DNA from: Legionella gresilensis
GTDB taxonomy: Bacteria; Pseudomonadota; Gammaproteobacteria; Legionellales; Legionellaceae
NCBI RefSeq assembly: GCF_900639865.1
Contig: NZ_CAAAHX010000006.1
Coordinates: 124,001 to 188,000 of the forward strand
Reading direction: 5' to 3'
Length of the DNA stretch: 64,000 bases
Each line of letters begins with the position of its first letter. The stretch's first letter is position 1. The position numbers and the translations under genes were made by a program. This document shows, in pieces, positions 8,801 to 19,683 of this stretch. Under the pieces are notes generated by a model, which was not told the origin of the DNA, searched no databases, and saw nothing but the letters and a program-made list of their open reading frames with translations.

Positions 8801-11455
8801 ATGGCGGATGTAACGGTTAAACAATTGGCTCAAGTTGTGGGAATTCCAGTTGAGCGTTTATTGAACCAGTTGCAGGAAGCGGGTTTATCATTTACGAATG
8901 ACGTTCAAACAGTAAATGAAGACCAAAAGCGAATCTTGCTAAATTATTTAAAAAGCAGCGGTAAACGTGACATACGTACTACACCGGAGCGCTTTACTTT
9001 GCAACGCAAAAGCTTAACACAGATACCGCAAGGTAATGATATTCACAAATCTAAAACAGTAAATGTGGAATTTAGAAAAAAGAAAACGTATGTAAAGCGC
9101 GCAGCACTGCCAGAGCAGTCCGCAAAAGAACAGCTCACTACGAGTGAAGGTGTCCAACAAGAACAAGCTACGGATTCTTTAGTAGAGGAGAATTTAACAA
9201 CTCCAACTACTGAATTAGAAATAGAAAATATTGATGAAACTACTGCAGCTACATCTTCTGAAGAAACTGAAGCGCTTGATACCAGTATAGGCGAAGAAGA
9301 AGTAAAAACGCCTGCTGCTGAAGAGGAACAATTAGCTAGTGCAGAAGAACAAGAGGCCGAGCCTACCTCTGATCAAATTGATGAAATAAGTACTACAGAA
9401 GAGTTAGAACAAGAAGAGGATTTGGATCTGAAATTATTTGTAAAAGATCCAGCGTTAGTCACTCCAAAGGCAGAAATAGAAAAGGGATCTAAGAAAAAGC
9501 ATTTTGACTATGAAGAGAGTGATAAATCTGAGAAAAAAGGTAAAAAGAAGAATAAATATCAACCTCAAATTGATGATGAAAATGCTCAAGTCCGTTTTAA
9601 GCGTAATAAAGCAAAAAAACGTAAAGGTAATGAAAAATCCGAAAAATATCGTGAGGCAGAAGAAGCATTAACACATGGTTTCGCTATGCCTACAGCGCCT
9701 GTAATTCGCGATGTAGTTATCCCGGAAACAATTACTGTGGCTGAGTTAGCTAAACGGATGTCTGTAAAAGCGGCAGAGGTGATTAAAGTTATGATGGGCC
9801 TTGGCGCCATGGCAACAATTAACCAAGTAATTGATCAAGATACAGCTGTTATTGTTGTTGAGGAAATGGGGCATCGGCCAAAAGTACTTAAAGAAGATGC
9901 TATTGAACAAGATTTAGGTAACACTCTAACACAAGGTAGTAACCAAGAACCTCGTGCGCCTGTGGTTACTATTATGGGTCACGTAGATCATGGTAAGACC
10001 TCTTTACTTGATTATGTTCGCCGCACTCGAGTTGCTGCTGGTGAAGCAGGTGGGATTACTCAACATATAGGTGCCTACCATGTAAGCACACCTAAAGGGA
10101 ATATTACCTTTTTAGATACACCAGGCCATGCTGCATTTACTGCAATGCGCGCCCGTGGAGCACAAGCAACTGATATTGTTATTTTAATCGTTGCTGGTGA
10201 TGATGGTGTAAAACCGCAAACTATTGAAGCAGTGCAACATGCTAAAGCTGCGAAAGTTCCGATGATTGTTGCTGTTAATAAAATGGATAAACCTGATGTT
10301 GATCCTGACCGAGTAATGAATGAACTGTCCAACTACGAGGTTATTCCTGAATCGTGGGGCGGTGATACTATGTTTGTAAATATTTCTGCAAAGACAGGAA
10401 TGGGTGTTGATGAACTTCTTGATGCGGTGTTGTTACAAGCAGAAGTATTAGAATTAAAAGCACATACTGATGGTGCTGCTCGAGGTGTGGTCATTGAATC
10501 CAGACTTGATAAAGGACGAGGTCCGGTTGCAACTGTACTCGTACAAAATGGTACTCTGCATAAAGGGGACATATTATTAGCTGGCTTTCAATACGGTCGT
10601 GTCAAAGCCTTGGTTAGCGATAATGGTTCGCAGATTGACAGCGCAGGCCCATCTATTCCAGTAGAGGTCTTAGGTTTATCTGCTATTCCTCATGCTGGTG
10701 ATGAGGCTGTTGTTGTTACTGATGAAAAGAAAGCAAGAGAAGTTGCATTGTTTCGCCAAGGAAAATTCCGTGATGTAAAATTGGCGCGTCGACAAAAATC
10801 CAGTATTGAAGGTATCTTTGAAAATATGGCGATGGCTGAGACTAAGGTGCTTGGCATTGTACTCAAAGCTGATGTACAAGGTTCAGTTGAGGCTATCGCT
10901 GATGCATTAGTTAAATTATCTAATGAAGAAGTAAAGGTACAAATCGTTGCAAGTGGCGTTGGTGGTATTACTGAATCTGATGTACATCTAGCAATTGCTT
11001 CCAATGCTATTCTTATAGGCTTTAATGTTCGCGCAGATGGTGGGGCTAAACGTCTTGCTGAGCAAGAGTCTGTTTCTCTGCATTATTATAGTGTGATTTA
11101 TGACATTGTGGATCAAGTTAAAAGTGCGCTTTCAGGCATGCTTGCACCTCAATTTAAAGAAGAAATTATTGGTATTGCTGAAGTACGTGATGTCTTCCGC
11201 TCACCAAAATTAGGTGCTATTGCAGGTTGTATGGTCACAGAAGGCACGATAAAAAGAAATAATCCTATACGTGTATTACGTGATAACGTTGTCATCTATG
11301 AAGGTACATTAGAATCTCTAAGACGATTTAAAGATGATGTTATTGAGGTTCGACAAGGCTTTGAATGTGGTATAGGCGTTAAAAATTATAACGATGTCAA
11401 GGCTGGTGATTTAATTGAAGTATTTGAGACAGTAGAAATCAAGCGAGATTTATGA
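8801..11455 (+). CDS. infB: translation initiation factor IF-2
   Basis: The GTPase that places initiator tRNA on the ribosome, 884 residues (E. coli 890). There is an IF2_N module at residues 1-50, then a long Glu/Lys-rich linker (about 100-290), a second IF2_N module ([20 protein letters not shown]), then the G domain with GHVDHGKT near residue 393, DTPGHAAF and NKMD. Domains II-IV complete the protein. ATG 8801 is chosen over ATG 8795 because the GAGG at 8788-8791 is then well spaced and the protein begins [13 protein letters not shown]. rbfA overlaps its stop. Confidence 0.96.
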   Translation: MADVTVKQLAQVVGIPVERLLNQLQEAGLSFTNDVQTVNEDQKRILLNYLKSSGKRDIRTTPERFTLQRKSLTQIPQGNDIHKSKTVNVEFRKKKTYVKRAALPEQSAKEQLTTSEGVQQEQATDSLVEENLTTPTTELEIENIDETTAATSSEETEALDTSIGEEEVKTPAAEEEQLASAEEQEAEPTSDQIDEISTTEELEQEEDLDLKLFVKDPALVTPKAEIEKGSKKKHFDYEESDKSEKKGKKKNKYQPQIDDENAQVRFKRNKAKKRKGNEKSEKYREAEEALTHGFAMPTAPVIRDVVIPETITVAELAKRMSVKAAEVIKVMMGLGAMATINQVIDQDTAVIVVEEMGHRPKVLKEDAIEQDLGNTLTQGSNQEPRAPVVTIMGHVDHGKTSLLDYVRRTRVAAGEAGGITQHIGAYHVSTPKGNITFLDTPGHAAFTAMRARGAQATDIVILIVAGDDGVKPQTIEAVQHAKAAKVPMIVAVNKMDKPDVDPDRVMNELSNYEVIPESWGGDTMFVNISAKTGMGVDELLDAVLLQAEVLELKAHTDGAARGVVIESRLDKGRGPVATVLVQNGTLHKGDILLAGFQYGRVKALVSDNGSQIDSAGPSIPVEVLGLSAIPHAGDEAVVVTDEKKAREVALFRQGKFRDVKLARRQKSSIEGIFENMAMAETKVLGIVLKADVQGSVEAIADALVKLSNEEVKVQIVASGVGGITESDVHLAIASNAILIGFNVRADGGAKRLAEQESVSLHYYSVIYDIVDQVKSALSGMLAPQFKEEIIGIAEVRDVFRSPKLGAIAGCMVTEGTIKRNNPIRVLRDNVVIYEGTLESLRRFKDDVIEVRQGFECGIGVKNYNDVKAGDLIEVFETVEIKRDL

Positions 11456-11826
11456 GTAATAACTTTAAGCGCACCGATCGTGTAGCAGAAATGATTCAGC
11501 GCAAGCTATCACAAATTATTCAGCAAGAGATCAAAGATCCACGTATGCCTGCTTTCGTCACTATTTCAGCAGTAAAAATTTCTGCTGATTTAGGACATGC
11601 AAAAGTGTATTTTACTGTTTTAAATAGCGATGTAGAACAAACAGCGCAGATTTTAAATACTGCAGCAAGTTATCTAAGAACAGCTCTAGCACGTACAATA
11701 AAATTACGCACTGTTCCTCAGTTGCATTTTGTCTATGATGAATCAATAGAATATGGCCGGCGCCTAAGAAAGCTTATTGATGATGTAAATGTGCCTCGCC
11801 AAGATCCTGATCATGAGTCTGAATGA
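11452..11826 (+). CDS. rbfA: ribosome-binding factor A
   Basis: A 30S maturation factor of 124 residues with the KH-like fold of the family: [25 protein letters not shown] at the start, [15 protein letters not shown] in the middle and [18 protein letters not shown] near the end. Its ATG overlaps the infB stop (ATGA), which suggests translational coupling. truB overlaps its own 3' end. Confidence 0.96.
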   Translation: MSNNFKRTDRVAEMIQRKLSQIIQQEIKDPRMPAFVTISAVKISADLGHAKVYFTVLNSDVEQTAQILNTAASYLRTALARTIKLRTVPQLHFVYDESIEYGRRLRKLIDDVNVPRQDPDHESE

Positions 11827-12736
11827 AACGAAGAAGCCAATAAACGGAATATTGCTTTTAAATAAACCGCAAGGAATTACTTCTAATGTAGCCTTACAAA
11901 AAGCGAAACGTCTTTTTAAAGCAATGAAAGCAGGCCATACTGGCAGTCTAGATCCGCTCGCTACAGGTATGCTACCCATTTGTTTTGGCGAAGCGACTAA
12001 ATTTAGTCAGTACTTATTGACTGATAGTAAAGTTTATATAGCCACAGGTTTATTAGGCGCTAAAACCGATACAGGCGATGCTGACGGGGCAACTATTGCA
12101 GCGGTCGACAAGTATGACGTCCAAAAGCAACGATTAGAAGAAGTTATTAACCAATTTGTTGGCGCAACGCTGCAAACACCTTCTATGTATTCTGCATTAA
12201 AGTTTAAAGGTCAACCACTTTATAAGTTTGCACGTGCTGGAATTACGATAGAGAGAGAAGCAAGACCCATAAATATCTATTCCATAGAGCTACTGGCTTT
12301 TGATGGCCAATATTTCACTATTAAAGTACATTGTGGCAAGGGAACTTATATTCGCAATTTAGTTGAAGATATTGGAGAAAACTTAGGTGTCTATGCGCAT
12401 TTAACTCAGCTCCATAGGGTTTATATTGATCATTTTAAAGATAAGCCGATGTACGAATTGAGTGACTTAACCTGCCTTGATTCGGAATCATTAGCAACGT
12501 GCCTAATTCCCTGTGAATATGCCGTTAATCATTTGCCAATTGTTACTATTGATGACTGCCAAGAAATACATTTACGTCAAGGAAAAATCGTTACGGCTCT
12601 AAATAATGATCTAGCATATGGCTGCGTGCGCTTACACAATCAGCAAGGCCAATTTATCGGTCTAGGAGAGCTAAGCGATTCTAGAGTACTTAAAGTAAAG
12701 CGTTTGTTAGCTAAAAATGTAAACAGTTTGCGCTGA
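11813..12736 (+). CDS. truB: tRNA pseudouridine(55) synthase TruB
   Basis: Makes pseudouridine 55 in the T-loop of tRNA. 307 residues. The family motif [20 protein letters not shown] carries the catalytic aspartate at D47 (D48 in E. coli), and a [13 protein letters not shown]-like stretch ([16 protein letters not shown]) is present. Upstream in-frame ATG 11789 lies inside rbfA. ATG 11813, overlapping the rbfA stop by 14 bases, gives the expected short N-terminus before [15 protein letters not shown]. Confidence 0.95.
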   Translation: MSLNETKKPINGILLLNKPQGITSNVALQKAKRLFKAMKAGHTGSLDPLATGMLPICFGEATKFSQYLLTDSKVYIATGLLGAKTDTGDADGATIAAVDKYDVQKQRLEEVINQFVGATLQTPSMYSALKFKGQPLYKFARAGITIEREARPINIYSIELLAFDGQYFTIKVHCGKGTYIRNLVEDIGENLGVYAHLTQLHRVYIDHFKDKPMYELSDLTCLDSESLATCLIPCEYAVNHLPIVTIDDCQEIHLRQGKIVTALNNDLAYGCVRLHNQQGQFIGLGELSDSRVLKVKRLLAKNVNSLR

Positions 12737-12862
12737 AAATATATCTTTTGAGTATTAATTGGGCAAATAAATGGTTGCTTCTCTGCTTCTTATAAGGGCT
12801 CTTTGTTAAATTAATTTATTACTGGACTGAGCAAAATATTAACTATAATTGTGGCTAAGTAC

Positions 12863-12891
12863 TTGTGTCCTAGCAGAGGCCTTGCTAGAAT
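12863..12891 (+). promoter_or_regulatory. candidate rpsO promoter within an inverted repeat
   Basis: TTGTGT (12863-12868) and TAGAAT (12886-12891) are 17 bases apart, about 48 bases before the rpsO start. The same bases form an imperfect inverted repeat, TTGTGTCCTAGCA / TGCTAGAATACACAA (12863-12897). It may be a promoter, an operator or a leader hairpin; the promoter reading is inferred from spacing only. Confidence 0.45.
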
Positions 12892-12938
12892 ACACAACTT
12901 TATTAAAATATACTTAGCTTATATTTGGGAGTAAGCCT

Positions 12939-13214
12939 ATGTCGCTAGCTAGCGCACAAAAAGCAGAAGTTGTAAAAAAGTATCAACGCGCTGACCAAGA
13001 TACCGGTTCACCAGAAGTTCAAGTTGCACTCATGTCTGAGCGTATTAAATATTTAACAGAACACTTTAAGGTAAATCGTAAAGATTTTCATTCACGTCGT
13101 GGTTTACAAGCACTTGTTAATAAAAGACGTAAGCTTTTAAAATATTTAAAGAGCATAGATCAAGCACGATACCAAGATCTTATTCAAAGCCTTGGACTGC
13201 GTGATTCTTATTAA
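12939..13214 (+). CDS. rpsO: 30S ribosomal protein S15
   Basis: A 91-residue primary 16S rRNA-binding protein (E. coli 89). The core [23 protein letters not shown] and the RNA-contacting [20 protein letters not shown] are present. GGGAG sits about 8 bases before the ATG. It is followed by a terminator hairpin and then pnp, the same order as in E. coli. Confidence 0.97.
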   Translation: MSLASAQKAEVVKKYQRADQDTGSPEVQVALMSERIKYLTEHFKVNRKDFHSRRGLQALVNKRRKLLKYLKSIDQARYQDLIQSLGLRDSY

Positions 13215-13260
13215 AAGTCTATCTTCCTTAGGGATAAGACACCTGCTGTTTACATCATAA

Positions 13261-13289
13261 AAGGCGCAGTTATTCTGCGCCTTTTTTTT
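13261..13289 (+). terminator. rpsO terminator / rpsO-pnp intergenic hairpin
   Basis: The perfect 9-bp stem AAGGCGCAG / CTGCGCCTT with a TTAT loop is followed by a run of eight T. It lies 46 bases after the rpsO stop and 22 before the pnp start. Read-through could produce a joint rpsO-pnp transcript, as known for E. coli. Confidence 0.85.
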
Positions 13290-13311
13290 AATTTCTAATG
13301 AGGTAAGTTAC

Positions 13312-15549
13312 GTGAGTAGAAAAATTGTTAAAGAGATAAGGTTTGGTGAACATATTTTATCCCTAGAAACGGGTGAAATAGCGCGCCAAGCTGATGGAGC
13401 TATCTTTGCAAGTATGGGTGGCACTCAAGTTTTGGTGACTGTAGTAGGGAATAAAGAAGGTGCTGGTGATAATAGTTTTTTTCCTTTAACAGTGAATTAC
13501 CAAGAAAAAACCTATGCTGCTGGAAAAATCCCTGGTGGATTTAATAAGCGAGAAGGACGCCCGTCAGAGTCAGAAACGTTAATTTCTCGTTTAATGGATC
13601 GCCCTTTGCGCCCTCTATTTCCAGACGGTTTTTATAATGAAGTGCAGATTATTGCTACAGTCATGTCATTAAATCCAGAAGTTCCTGCCGACATTATAGC
13701 GATGATTGGTGCTTCTGCGGCACTCGCTATATCTGGTATTCCTTTTCAAGGACCTATAGGCGCAGCACGTGTGGGTTATAAAGATGGTATTTATTTACTG
13801 AACCCAAGTTATAAAATGATTCAGCAATCTGAGTTAGATCTTGTGGTTGCAGGAACCAATGACGCTATTTTAATGGTTGAGTCAGAAGCGCGCGAATTAA
13901 GTGAAGAAATCATGCTTGGTGCCGTTTTATTCGGTCATGAAATGTTTCAGGCTGTGATACAGGGAATTAAAGAACTAGCAGCTGAGGTAAATAAAACACC
14001 TTGGAACTGGACACCACCGATTAGTAATAAAGAATTAAAAAATCGTATTGAAGATCTTGCTACAGAAGCCATTATAGGTGCTTATTTAGTTAAAGATAAG
14101 CAAGAAAGACGACAACAGTTAATCAATATTAAACAACAAATTATTGATACGATTGTCAGTGAACAACCGGACGTTGATATTGCAAGTATTCCGGAATTTA
14201 TTAGCGACTTAGAGAAAAAATTAGTTAGAAAACGGATTTTAGATGGCGAACCTCGTATTGATGGTAGGGATAATCAAACAGTTAGACCAATCGCTATTCG
14301 CACAAAATTTTTAGAGCGGGCACATGGTTCAGTTATTTTCACCCGTGGTGAGACTCAAGCTATAGTTGCTGCTACATTAGGTAATGAGCGAGATGCACAA
14401 ATTTTAGATGGCTTAATAGGCGAAAGTAAAGACCGCTTTATGCTGCATTATAATTTCCCTCCTTATTCCGTAGGTGAAACTGGCATGGTAGGAAGTCCTA
14501 AACGTAGAGAAATTGGTCATGGGCGTCTTGCTAAACGAAGTTTAATGGCTGTTTTGCCACAGGCTAATGAGTTTCCGTATGTTTTACGTGTTGTTTCAGA
14601 GATTACAGAATCTAATGGATCAAGTTCAATGGCTACTGTTTGTGGTACTAGCTTAGCGTTAATGGATGCTGGTGTGCCATTAAAAGCACCTGTAGCTGGT
14701 GTGGCTATGGGGCTTATTAAAGAAGGCGAACGTTTTGCAGTTTTGACAGATATCTTAGGTGATGAAGATCATTTAGGTGATATGGATTTTAAAGTAGCGG
14801 GCACTGAAAAAGGTGTTACTGCGCTACAGATGGATATTAAAATCACAGGTATTACTAAAGAAATTATGCAGCAAGCATTAGATCAAGCTTTAGCAGGTCG
14901 AATCCATATTTTAGGTGTTATGAATAACGCACTTTCTGAGCATCGTGAAGAGCTTTCTAAGCATGCACCACGTATTACTACTATGAAAGTTGCAGAAGAT
15001 AAAATCCGCACTGTAATTGGCAAAGGTGGTACAACAATTAAAGGTTTAATTGAATCTACCGGCGTTTCTATTGATATAGATGACTCTGGTACAATTCAAT
15101 TATTCTCGCCTGATGCTGAAGCTTTAGAAGATGCACAACGGCAAATCAAAGCATTAGTTGCTGAGGTTGAAGTAGGACAAACCTATAAAGGTAAAGTTAG
15201 TAAAATTGTCGATTTTGGTGCTTTTATTAATTTGTTACCTGGAAAAGATGGCCTATTGCATATTTCACAAATTTGTAGTGATAGAAATCAAAAAGTTGAG
15301 TCAGTACTTAGCGAAGGTCAAGAAATTGAGGTGTATGTTGCAGGTATCGACAAGCAAAATCGCATTAAACTTGAATGGAAAGACAAGCCTCAAGCTCCAG
15401 CGCCAATCCAGCCTGAAGCTCCTGAAGAACAAGGGCAAGAGTCTTTAAATTCAGAAGAGGTAACTAATCAGGAAGACAAAACATCTAATTTAGATGGACA
15501 AAGTAATGTTACTGAGCCAGAGGAATTGTACTCGCCAAAAGAAGATTAA
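13312..15549 (+). CDS. pnp: polyribonucleotide nucleotidyltransferase (PNPase)
   Basis: A 3'-5' phosphorolytic exoribonuclease of 745 residues, GTG start with GAGG about 9 bases upstream. Two RNase PH domains (about 10-230 and 310-550; [16 protein letters not shown] and [20 protein letters not shown]), then KH ([16 protein letters not shown]) and S1 ([29 protein letters not shown]). The last 50 or so residues form a Pro/Glu-rich acidic tail that makes it longer than the E. coli enzyme (711). E. coli pnp is autoregulated through its leader; the hairpin upstream fits but does not prove that. Confidence 0.96.
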   Translation: MSRKIVKEIRFGEHILSLETGEIARQADGAIFASMGGTQVLVTVVGNKEGAGDNSFFPLTVNYQEKTYAAGKIPGGFNKREGRPSESETLISRLMDRPLRPLFPDGFYNEVQIIATVMSLNPEVPADIIAMIGASAALAISGIPFQGPIGAARVGYKDGIYLLNPSYKMIQQSELDLVVAGTNDAILMVESEARELSEEIMLGAVLFGHEMFQAVIQGIKELAAEVNKTPWNWTPPISNKELKNRIEDLATEAIIGAYLVKDKQERRQQLINIKQQIIDTIVSEQPDVDIASIPEFISDLEKKLVRKRILDGEPRIDGRDNQTVRPIAIRTKFLERAHGSVIFTRGETQAIVAATLGNERDAQILDGLIGESKDRFMLHYNFPPYSVGETGMVGSPKRREIGHGRLAKRSLMAVLPQANEFPYVLRVVSEITESNGSSSMATVCGTSLALMDAGVPLKAPVAGVAMGLIKEGERFAVLTDILGDEDHLGDMDFKVAGTEKGVTALQMDIKITGITKEIMQQALDQALAGRIHILGVMNNALSEHREELSKHAPRITTMKVAEDKIRTVIGKGGTTIKGLIESTGVSIDIDDSGTIQLFSPDAEALEDAQRQIKALVAEVEVGQTYKGKVSKIVDFGAFINLLPGKDGLLHISQICSDRNQKVESVLSEGQEIEVYVAGIDKQNRIKLEWKDKPQAPAPIQPEAPEEQGQESLNSEEVTNQEDKTSNLDGQSNVTEPEELYSPKED

Positions 15550-15554
15550 CTTGG

Positions 15555-15588
15555 TGAAGCACTGCCTTTAAAGCAGTGCTTCATTTTT
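15555..15588 (+). terminator. terminator after pnp
   Basis: The perfect 11-bp stem TGAAGCACTGC / GCAGTGCTTCA with a 7-base loop is followed by five T, six bases after the pnp stop. The opposite-strand gene folE ends 70 bases after the pnp stop, so it may serve convergent transcripts as well. Confidence 0.85.
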
Positions 15589-15624
15589 GATAAGGAATCA
15601 GAATTAGCTTTTAAATGAAATTTA

Positions 15625-16170
15625 TTATTTAACCAACTTTAAAAATTCACTTCGGCTGATGGAATGTTCACGCATTTCACCTAACATAACTGAAGTAATC
15701 ATAGCTGAATTCTGTTTTTCAACGCCCCGCATCATCATACATAAATGCTTAGCCTCAATGACGACAGCTACACCACGAGCCGCAGTAATATCTTCAATAC
15801 AATGAGCAATTTCAGATGTTAATCGTTCTTGAATTTGCAAGCGCCTTGCATAGTAATCAACGAGCCTTGCAAATTTAGATAGCCCTAAGACCTTACCATG
15901 CGGAATATAACCTATATGACATTTGCCAAAAAAAGGTAATAAATGATGTTCACACATTGAATATAATTCAATATCTTTTACGATAACCATTTCGCTCATA
16001 TCAGAAATAAAGAGTGCATTATTAATGATATCTTCTAGCTTTTCCTGATAGCCTTTAGTTAAGTAATGCATGGCGTTTGCGGCGCGTGTAGGCGTATCTA
16101 TTAAGCCTTCTCGATCTGGATCTTCACCAATCTGCTTTAAAATTTGTCTGTATAAATCGTGCATGGACAA
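15625..16170 (-). CDS. folE: GTP cyclohydrolase I
   Basis: Converts GTP to 7,8-dihydroneopterin triphosphate, the first step to tetrahydrofolate. 181 residues. Zinc ligands C73 and H76 (CEHHLLPF) and C144 ([10 protein letters not shown]) are intact, and [19 protein letters not shown] is the typical core. The start [10 protein letters not shown] at 16170 lies 4 bases after the hinT stop; the second Met (16164) is also possible. It is probably co-transcribed with hinT. Confidence 0.95.
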   Translation of the reverse strand: MSMHDLYRQILKQIGEDPDREGLIDTPTRAANAMHYLTKGYQEKLEDIINNALFISDMSEMVIVKDIELYSMCEHHLLPFFGKCHIGYIPHGKVLGLSKFARLVDYYARRLQIQERLTSEIAHCIEDITAARGVAVVIEAKHLCMMMRGVEKQNSAMITSVMLGEMREHSISRSEFLKLVK

Positions 16171-16174
16171 AACC

Positions 16175-16516
16175 CTATCCTGGAGGCCACATCATTTGCC
16201 GGCCGCCCAGTAAATGTAAATGAATGTGGTAAACTGCCTGTCCACCACCGGCGTTAACGTTAAAGATTAATCTATACCCACTCTCACTAAGTTGTTGAGC
16301 TTTTGCTATATCCCTAGCTTTCAAAATCATCTGACCTAATAACTGCTCATCAGTATGCTCTGCATCATTAATTGTCGAAATATGTTTTTTAGGAATAATT
16401 AAGATATGTGTAGGTGCTTGGGGATGAATATCATGAAAAGCAATCATATTTTTATCTTCATAAATAATATTTGCTTTAATTTCACCTTGGGCAATTTTAC
16501 AAAACAAGCAATCCAT
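16175..16516 (-). CDS. hinT: HIT-family purine nucleotide hydrolase (HinT-like)
   Basis: A histidine-triad protein of 113 residues, the usual length for HinT purine nucleoside phosphoramidases. The triad is H97, H99 and H101 in [18 protein letters not shown]. The N-terminal C3/C6 pair (DCLFCKI) and [12 protein letters not shown] are also family features. It lies directly upstream of folE on the same strand. The exact substrate cannot be read from the sequence. Confidence 0.92.
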   Translation of the reverse strand: MDCLFCKIAQGEIKANIIYEDKNMIAFHDIHPQAPTHILIIPKKHISTINDAEHTDEQLLGQMILKARDIAKAQQLSESGYRLIFNVNAGGGQAVYHIHLHLLGGRQMMWPPG

Positions 16517-16872
16517 ACGTATCCAGGGCTAAAGTAAATATGCATTATACTCTTAGAAGGGGAAGAAGAAAAAGTATTTAAATTAATGTGAGTTCAATAT
16601 ATAAAGACCCGGAGGTTCCTTTATATTGCTGATTGAATGTTATTCGATGGCATGCAAAGTATTGTACGGAACGTAAATTAAAAATAAATAAGTTTGGCAC
16701 AAAAGATTTCATGAATCATTTATGTCTAACTTACAATAAATTTTAATTATAAAAGTCTTTCACAAGTTAATTAATCTATTAATTAATTTATCTAAAAATA
16801 AATTTAGGAATTTTTGCCTTTTAAAAAAGATTTACGCATAATACGCTGTTTTTGCAAATTGGATAAAATAAA
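16517..16872. other. 356-bp divergent intergenic region, hinT / ppa
   Basis: Very AT-rich, with no credible ORF. It must carry the promoters of both hinT-folE and ppa. A perfect 9-bp inverted repeat with a 2-base spacer, TTAATTAAT / ATTAATTAA, lies at 16767-16786; such AT palindromes are weak evidence in this base composition. Confidence 0.4.
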
Positions 16873-17409
16873 GTGAGCTTAATAAATATTGATAGTGGTC
16901 GTAATGTACCACATGAAATTAACGTTATCATTGAAATCCCTATGTACGGCGCTCCAGTTAAATATGAAGTTGACAAAAAAAGTGGCGCGTTATTCGTGGA
17001 TCGATTTATGAGTACGGCTATGTTTTACCCAGTGAATTATGGCTATATTCCCAGTACCTTATCACGAGATGGTGATCCTGTTGATGTATTAGTTGTTGCT
17101 CCAGTTCCTTTATTAAATGGTTCTGCTATTGCTTGTCGAGTAGTAGGTATGTTGAAAATGACTGACGAAGCTGGAGAAGATACAAAGCTATTAGCCATAC
17201 CTACTAATAAGCTGACTAAAATTTATGCTGATGTTGAAACGTATGAAGATTTACCAAAACATCTATTACAATCCATTGAGCATTTCTTTAAACACTACAA
17301 GGATTTAGAAGAGGGCAAATGGGTTCAAGTAGATGGTTGGGATGGCATTGACGCAGCTCATAAAGAAATTATGGATAGTATTGAGCGCTTTGCCAAAGAC
17401 AAAGCTTAA
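16873..17409 (+). CDS. ppa: inorganic pyrophosphatase (family I)
   Basis: Hydrolyses pyrophosphate and so drives biosynthetic reactions. 178 residues (E. coli 176), GTG start. The signature DGDPVDVLV carries the three metal-binding aspartates. Other active-site stretches are [16 protein letters not shown] and NYGYIPSTL. It is monocistronic; a hairpin follows 40 bases after the stop, and the next gene is convergent. Confidence 0.96.
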   Translation: MSLINIDSGRNVPHEINVIIEIPMYGAPVKYEVDKKSGALFVDRFMSTAMFYPVNYGYIPSTLSRDGDPVDVLVVAPVPLLNGSAIACRVVGMLKMTDEAGEDTKLLAIPTNKLTKIYADVETYEDLPKHLLQSIEHFFKHYKDLEEGKWVQVDGWDGIDAAHKEIMDSIERFAKDKA

Positions 17410-17449
17410 AAGCTTTGATTGATTTAGGGTTGAATTCATATTTGCTAAT

Positions 17450-17470
17450 GTGGGGCTGTTATTGCCCCAC
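17450..17470. terminator. hairpin between convergent ppa and antiporter gene
   Basis: Perfect 7-bp stem GTGGGGC / GCCCCAC with a 7-base loop. It contains the stop codon of the opposite-strand antiporter gene. T-runs are weak on both sides, so termination is only inferred from its position between convergent genes. Confidence 0.5.
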
Positions 17471-19303
17471 TTCAGTTCGTTTTCGTTGGCGACTATATGA
17501 GCGGTCAATTTGCTGGTCGCTTTGAAGAATACGTTCAAGTTCAATATTCGAATAGCGTGAATAGCGAATTAGCTCATGTTCTTTGTCAAAAAAATCAAAA
17601 GATTCATGTAGCGATTTCTCATCAAATTTAGAAAAAATCTTTGCTTTACGGCTGATACTCTCTGAACTATGTCCTAAATCTATCATGACATCACGGGCCA
17701 TTGATAATGAAGAATCAAACGTTTCACGTTTAAAATACTCTACCCCTTCTTTGTAAAGCTCATAAGCATGGCGTCTATTCCGAGCCCGGGCATAAATCTT
17801 TAAATTAGGAAAATATTGTTTGGCTAATTTAATAATTTTAAGAGAAACCTCCGTATCACCTATAGCCACAATAAGTATTTTGGCTCGATTTGCGCCGGCA
17901 TGACGTAAAATATCAAGTCTAGTTGCATCACCAAAATTACCTTGAAAGCCATATTTGCGCAATAATTCAATTTGCTCCGGATCTTTTTCTAAAATAGTTA
18001 AACTTATATCTTGAGCGCGTAAGAAACGACCAATAATTTGACCAAAACGCCCGTAACCAGCCAAAATTATAGGATTTCTTTCCTCAATCTCATCAAATTT
18101 TCTATTAGGGATTCTACTTAGATATCTTGGAACGACAAACCGATTATAAATTAGCATGAGAAATGGCGTAAATGCCATAGAGAGTGCGACTACAAAATTA
18201 AACAGATTTGCAGTTTCAGTTGATATAACTCTGACATTACTCGCATATTGAAAGAGGACAAATGCAAATTCACCTACTTGTGATAAAGCAAGCGCAAAGC
18301 CAATTCGCTGTGAACCCGTTAAACCAAATAAGCGACCTAAAAAAATTAATAAGGATGCTTTTATAGTAATAATAGTAACAACTGCAGCTATAATGGGTAA
18401 AGGATACGCCTTAAAAAGGCTAAAATCCATATTCATACCTACAGAAATAAAAAATAAACCTAGTAGCAATCCTTTAAAAGGTTCAATATCCATTTCCAAA
18501 GTATGCTTATATTGCGAATTTGCTAAAACAACACCTGCAATAAACGCACCTAGTGCGGGTGAAGCCCCTATCGTTAGCATAAGTAAAGTAATACCTGTGA
18601 CTATTGCTAAAGAGGCAGCTGTGAAAACTTCACGCAAGTTAGTTTTGGCAATAAGAAAAAATAGATGATGAGATAAGTAATGACCCATAAGTATAATGGC
18701 ACTAATAACGCCAATAACAAAGAGAGCATGGAGCCATCTAGGAGAAATTATAAATTCTTGTGGCAAATGAGAAAGGTGAGAAAACCCTGCCGGGGCAAGC
18801 AGCGGTAAAATAATTAAAATAGGAATAACAGCAATATCTTGAAATAATAAAACAGCAAAGGATGTTTCGCCTTCTACGGTACGTAATAAATTTTTTTCCT
18901 CAAGCATTTGTAAAACAAGTGCGGTAGATGATAACGCCAGTGCCATACTAACTGCTAAACTCTCCTGCCATTTATATTGTAATAAGATACCTATTAAGGT
19001 AAATAGCGTCGTTGTTAAAGTAACTTGTAAACTACCTAAGCCAATAATTGCTTTTCTTAATCGCCAAAGCATTTCAGGTTCAAGTTCTAGGCCAATTAAA
19101 AAGAGCATCATTACAATACCAAACTCAGCAAAGTGCATAATTTGTTCGGCATTACCTAATAATTTAAAACCATATGGGCCTATTAATATACCAATAACAA
19201 GATAGCCTAATACCGAACCTAACTTAAACCGACTAGCAATAGGGACAATAATGGCAGCTGCAGCCAAAAAAATAAAAACATGCATGAGTAAACTATTATT
19301 CAT
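17459..19303 (-). CDS. CPA2-family monovalent cation:proton antiporter (Kef-like) with RCK domain
   Basis: An inner-membrane cation/proton antiporter of 614 residues, near the length of KefB/KefC. About 12 membrane helices fill residues 1-385, including FGIVMMLFLIGLELEP and ALALSSTALVLQMLEE, typical of CPA2. A cytoplasmic RCK/TrkA-N nucleotide-binding domain follows from about residue 400 (ILAGYGRFGQIIGRFL; FGDATRLDIL). The C-terminal 100 residues are charged. No ancillary kefF/kefG-like gene is adjacent, so glutathione regulation is unproven. YbaL-like function is an alternative. Confidence 0.88.
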   Translation of the reverse strand: MNNSLLMHVFIFLAAAAIIVPIASRFKLGSVLGYLVIGILIGPYGFKLLGNAEQIMHFAEFGIVMMLFLIGLELEPEMLWRLRKAIIGLGSLQVTLTTTLFTLIGILLQYKWQESLAVSMALALSSTALVLQMLEEKNLLRTVEGETSFAVLLFQDIAVIPILIILPLLAPAGFSHLSHLPQEFIISPRWLHALFVIGVISAIILMGHYLSHHLFFLIAKTNLREVFTAASLAIVTGITLLMLTIGASPALGAFIAGVVLANSQYKHTLEMDIEPFKGLLLGLFFISVGMNMDFSLFKAYPLPIIAAVVTIITIKASLLIFLGRLFGLTGSQRIGFALALSQVGEFAFVLFQYASNVRVISTETANLFNFVVALSMAFTPFLMLIYNRFVVPRYLSRIPNRKFDEIEERNPIILAGYGRFGQIIGRFLRAQDISLTILEKDPEQIELLRKYGFQGNFGDATRLDILRHAGANRAKILIVAIGDTEVSLKIIKLAKQYFPNLKIYARARNRRHAYELYKEGVEYFKRETFDSSLSMARDVMIDLGHSSESISRKAKIFSKFDEKSLHESFDFFDKEHELIRYSRYSNIELERILQSDQQIDRSYSRQRKRTEVGQ

Positions 19304-19683
19304 TAGCTTTTAAAGCCATTAATTATTGAATTAAAAAAGTATAGCAAGGGTTTTTTATAGCGTCTCCCATTAAGTTTCATACCAAGTTACAACTTCTATC
19401 AGTTGCTAGCCATGTACTTCTATCCAGTCGTTTATCTTCCTATTTTGTGCCTTGTCTGAAAATTAGTGGGAAATACTATATCTTTGCAAAGGCACCCTAA
19501 TTTCTTAAAATTAAGCATTTAAGTGAAATAAAGCGAGAATAATGTAGTGTATAATTTACAAATATCTCTAAGTACAGTAAAGTTAGGAACTTTGTTTATT
19601 TTTTATTCTATTATTAAGGTTTTCTTAAGCTAACCTTCGTATAATGATTTATTTGCCAGTTTTAAATAGCAAGAAGGAATGCA
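19304..19683. other. 380-bp divergent intergenic region, antiporter / permease
   Basis: No credible ORF. It contains the family C palindromic element (19356-19480). The permease gene is preceded by AAGGA about 6 bases before its ATG. Confidence 0.5.
19356..19480. repeat. 125-bp element with terminal inverted repeats (family C)
   Basis: Left end TATAGCGTCTCCCATTAAG; the reverse complement of the right end reads TATAGTATTTCCCACTAA. The ends pair over roughly 22 bases with several mismatches. It is non-coding. A related left half, TATAGCGCCACCCACTAAG, occurs at 39369. It looks like a degenerate small mobile or regulatory palindrome. Confidence 0.55.

Noticed and set aside
9586-11004. Several minus-strand ORFs of 60-105 codons inside infB
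   Set aside because: Shadows of the infB frame; ordered composition arises from the sense codons.
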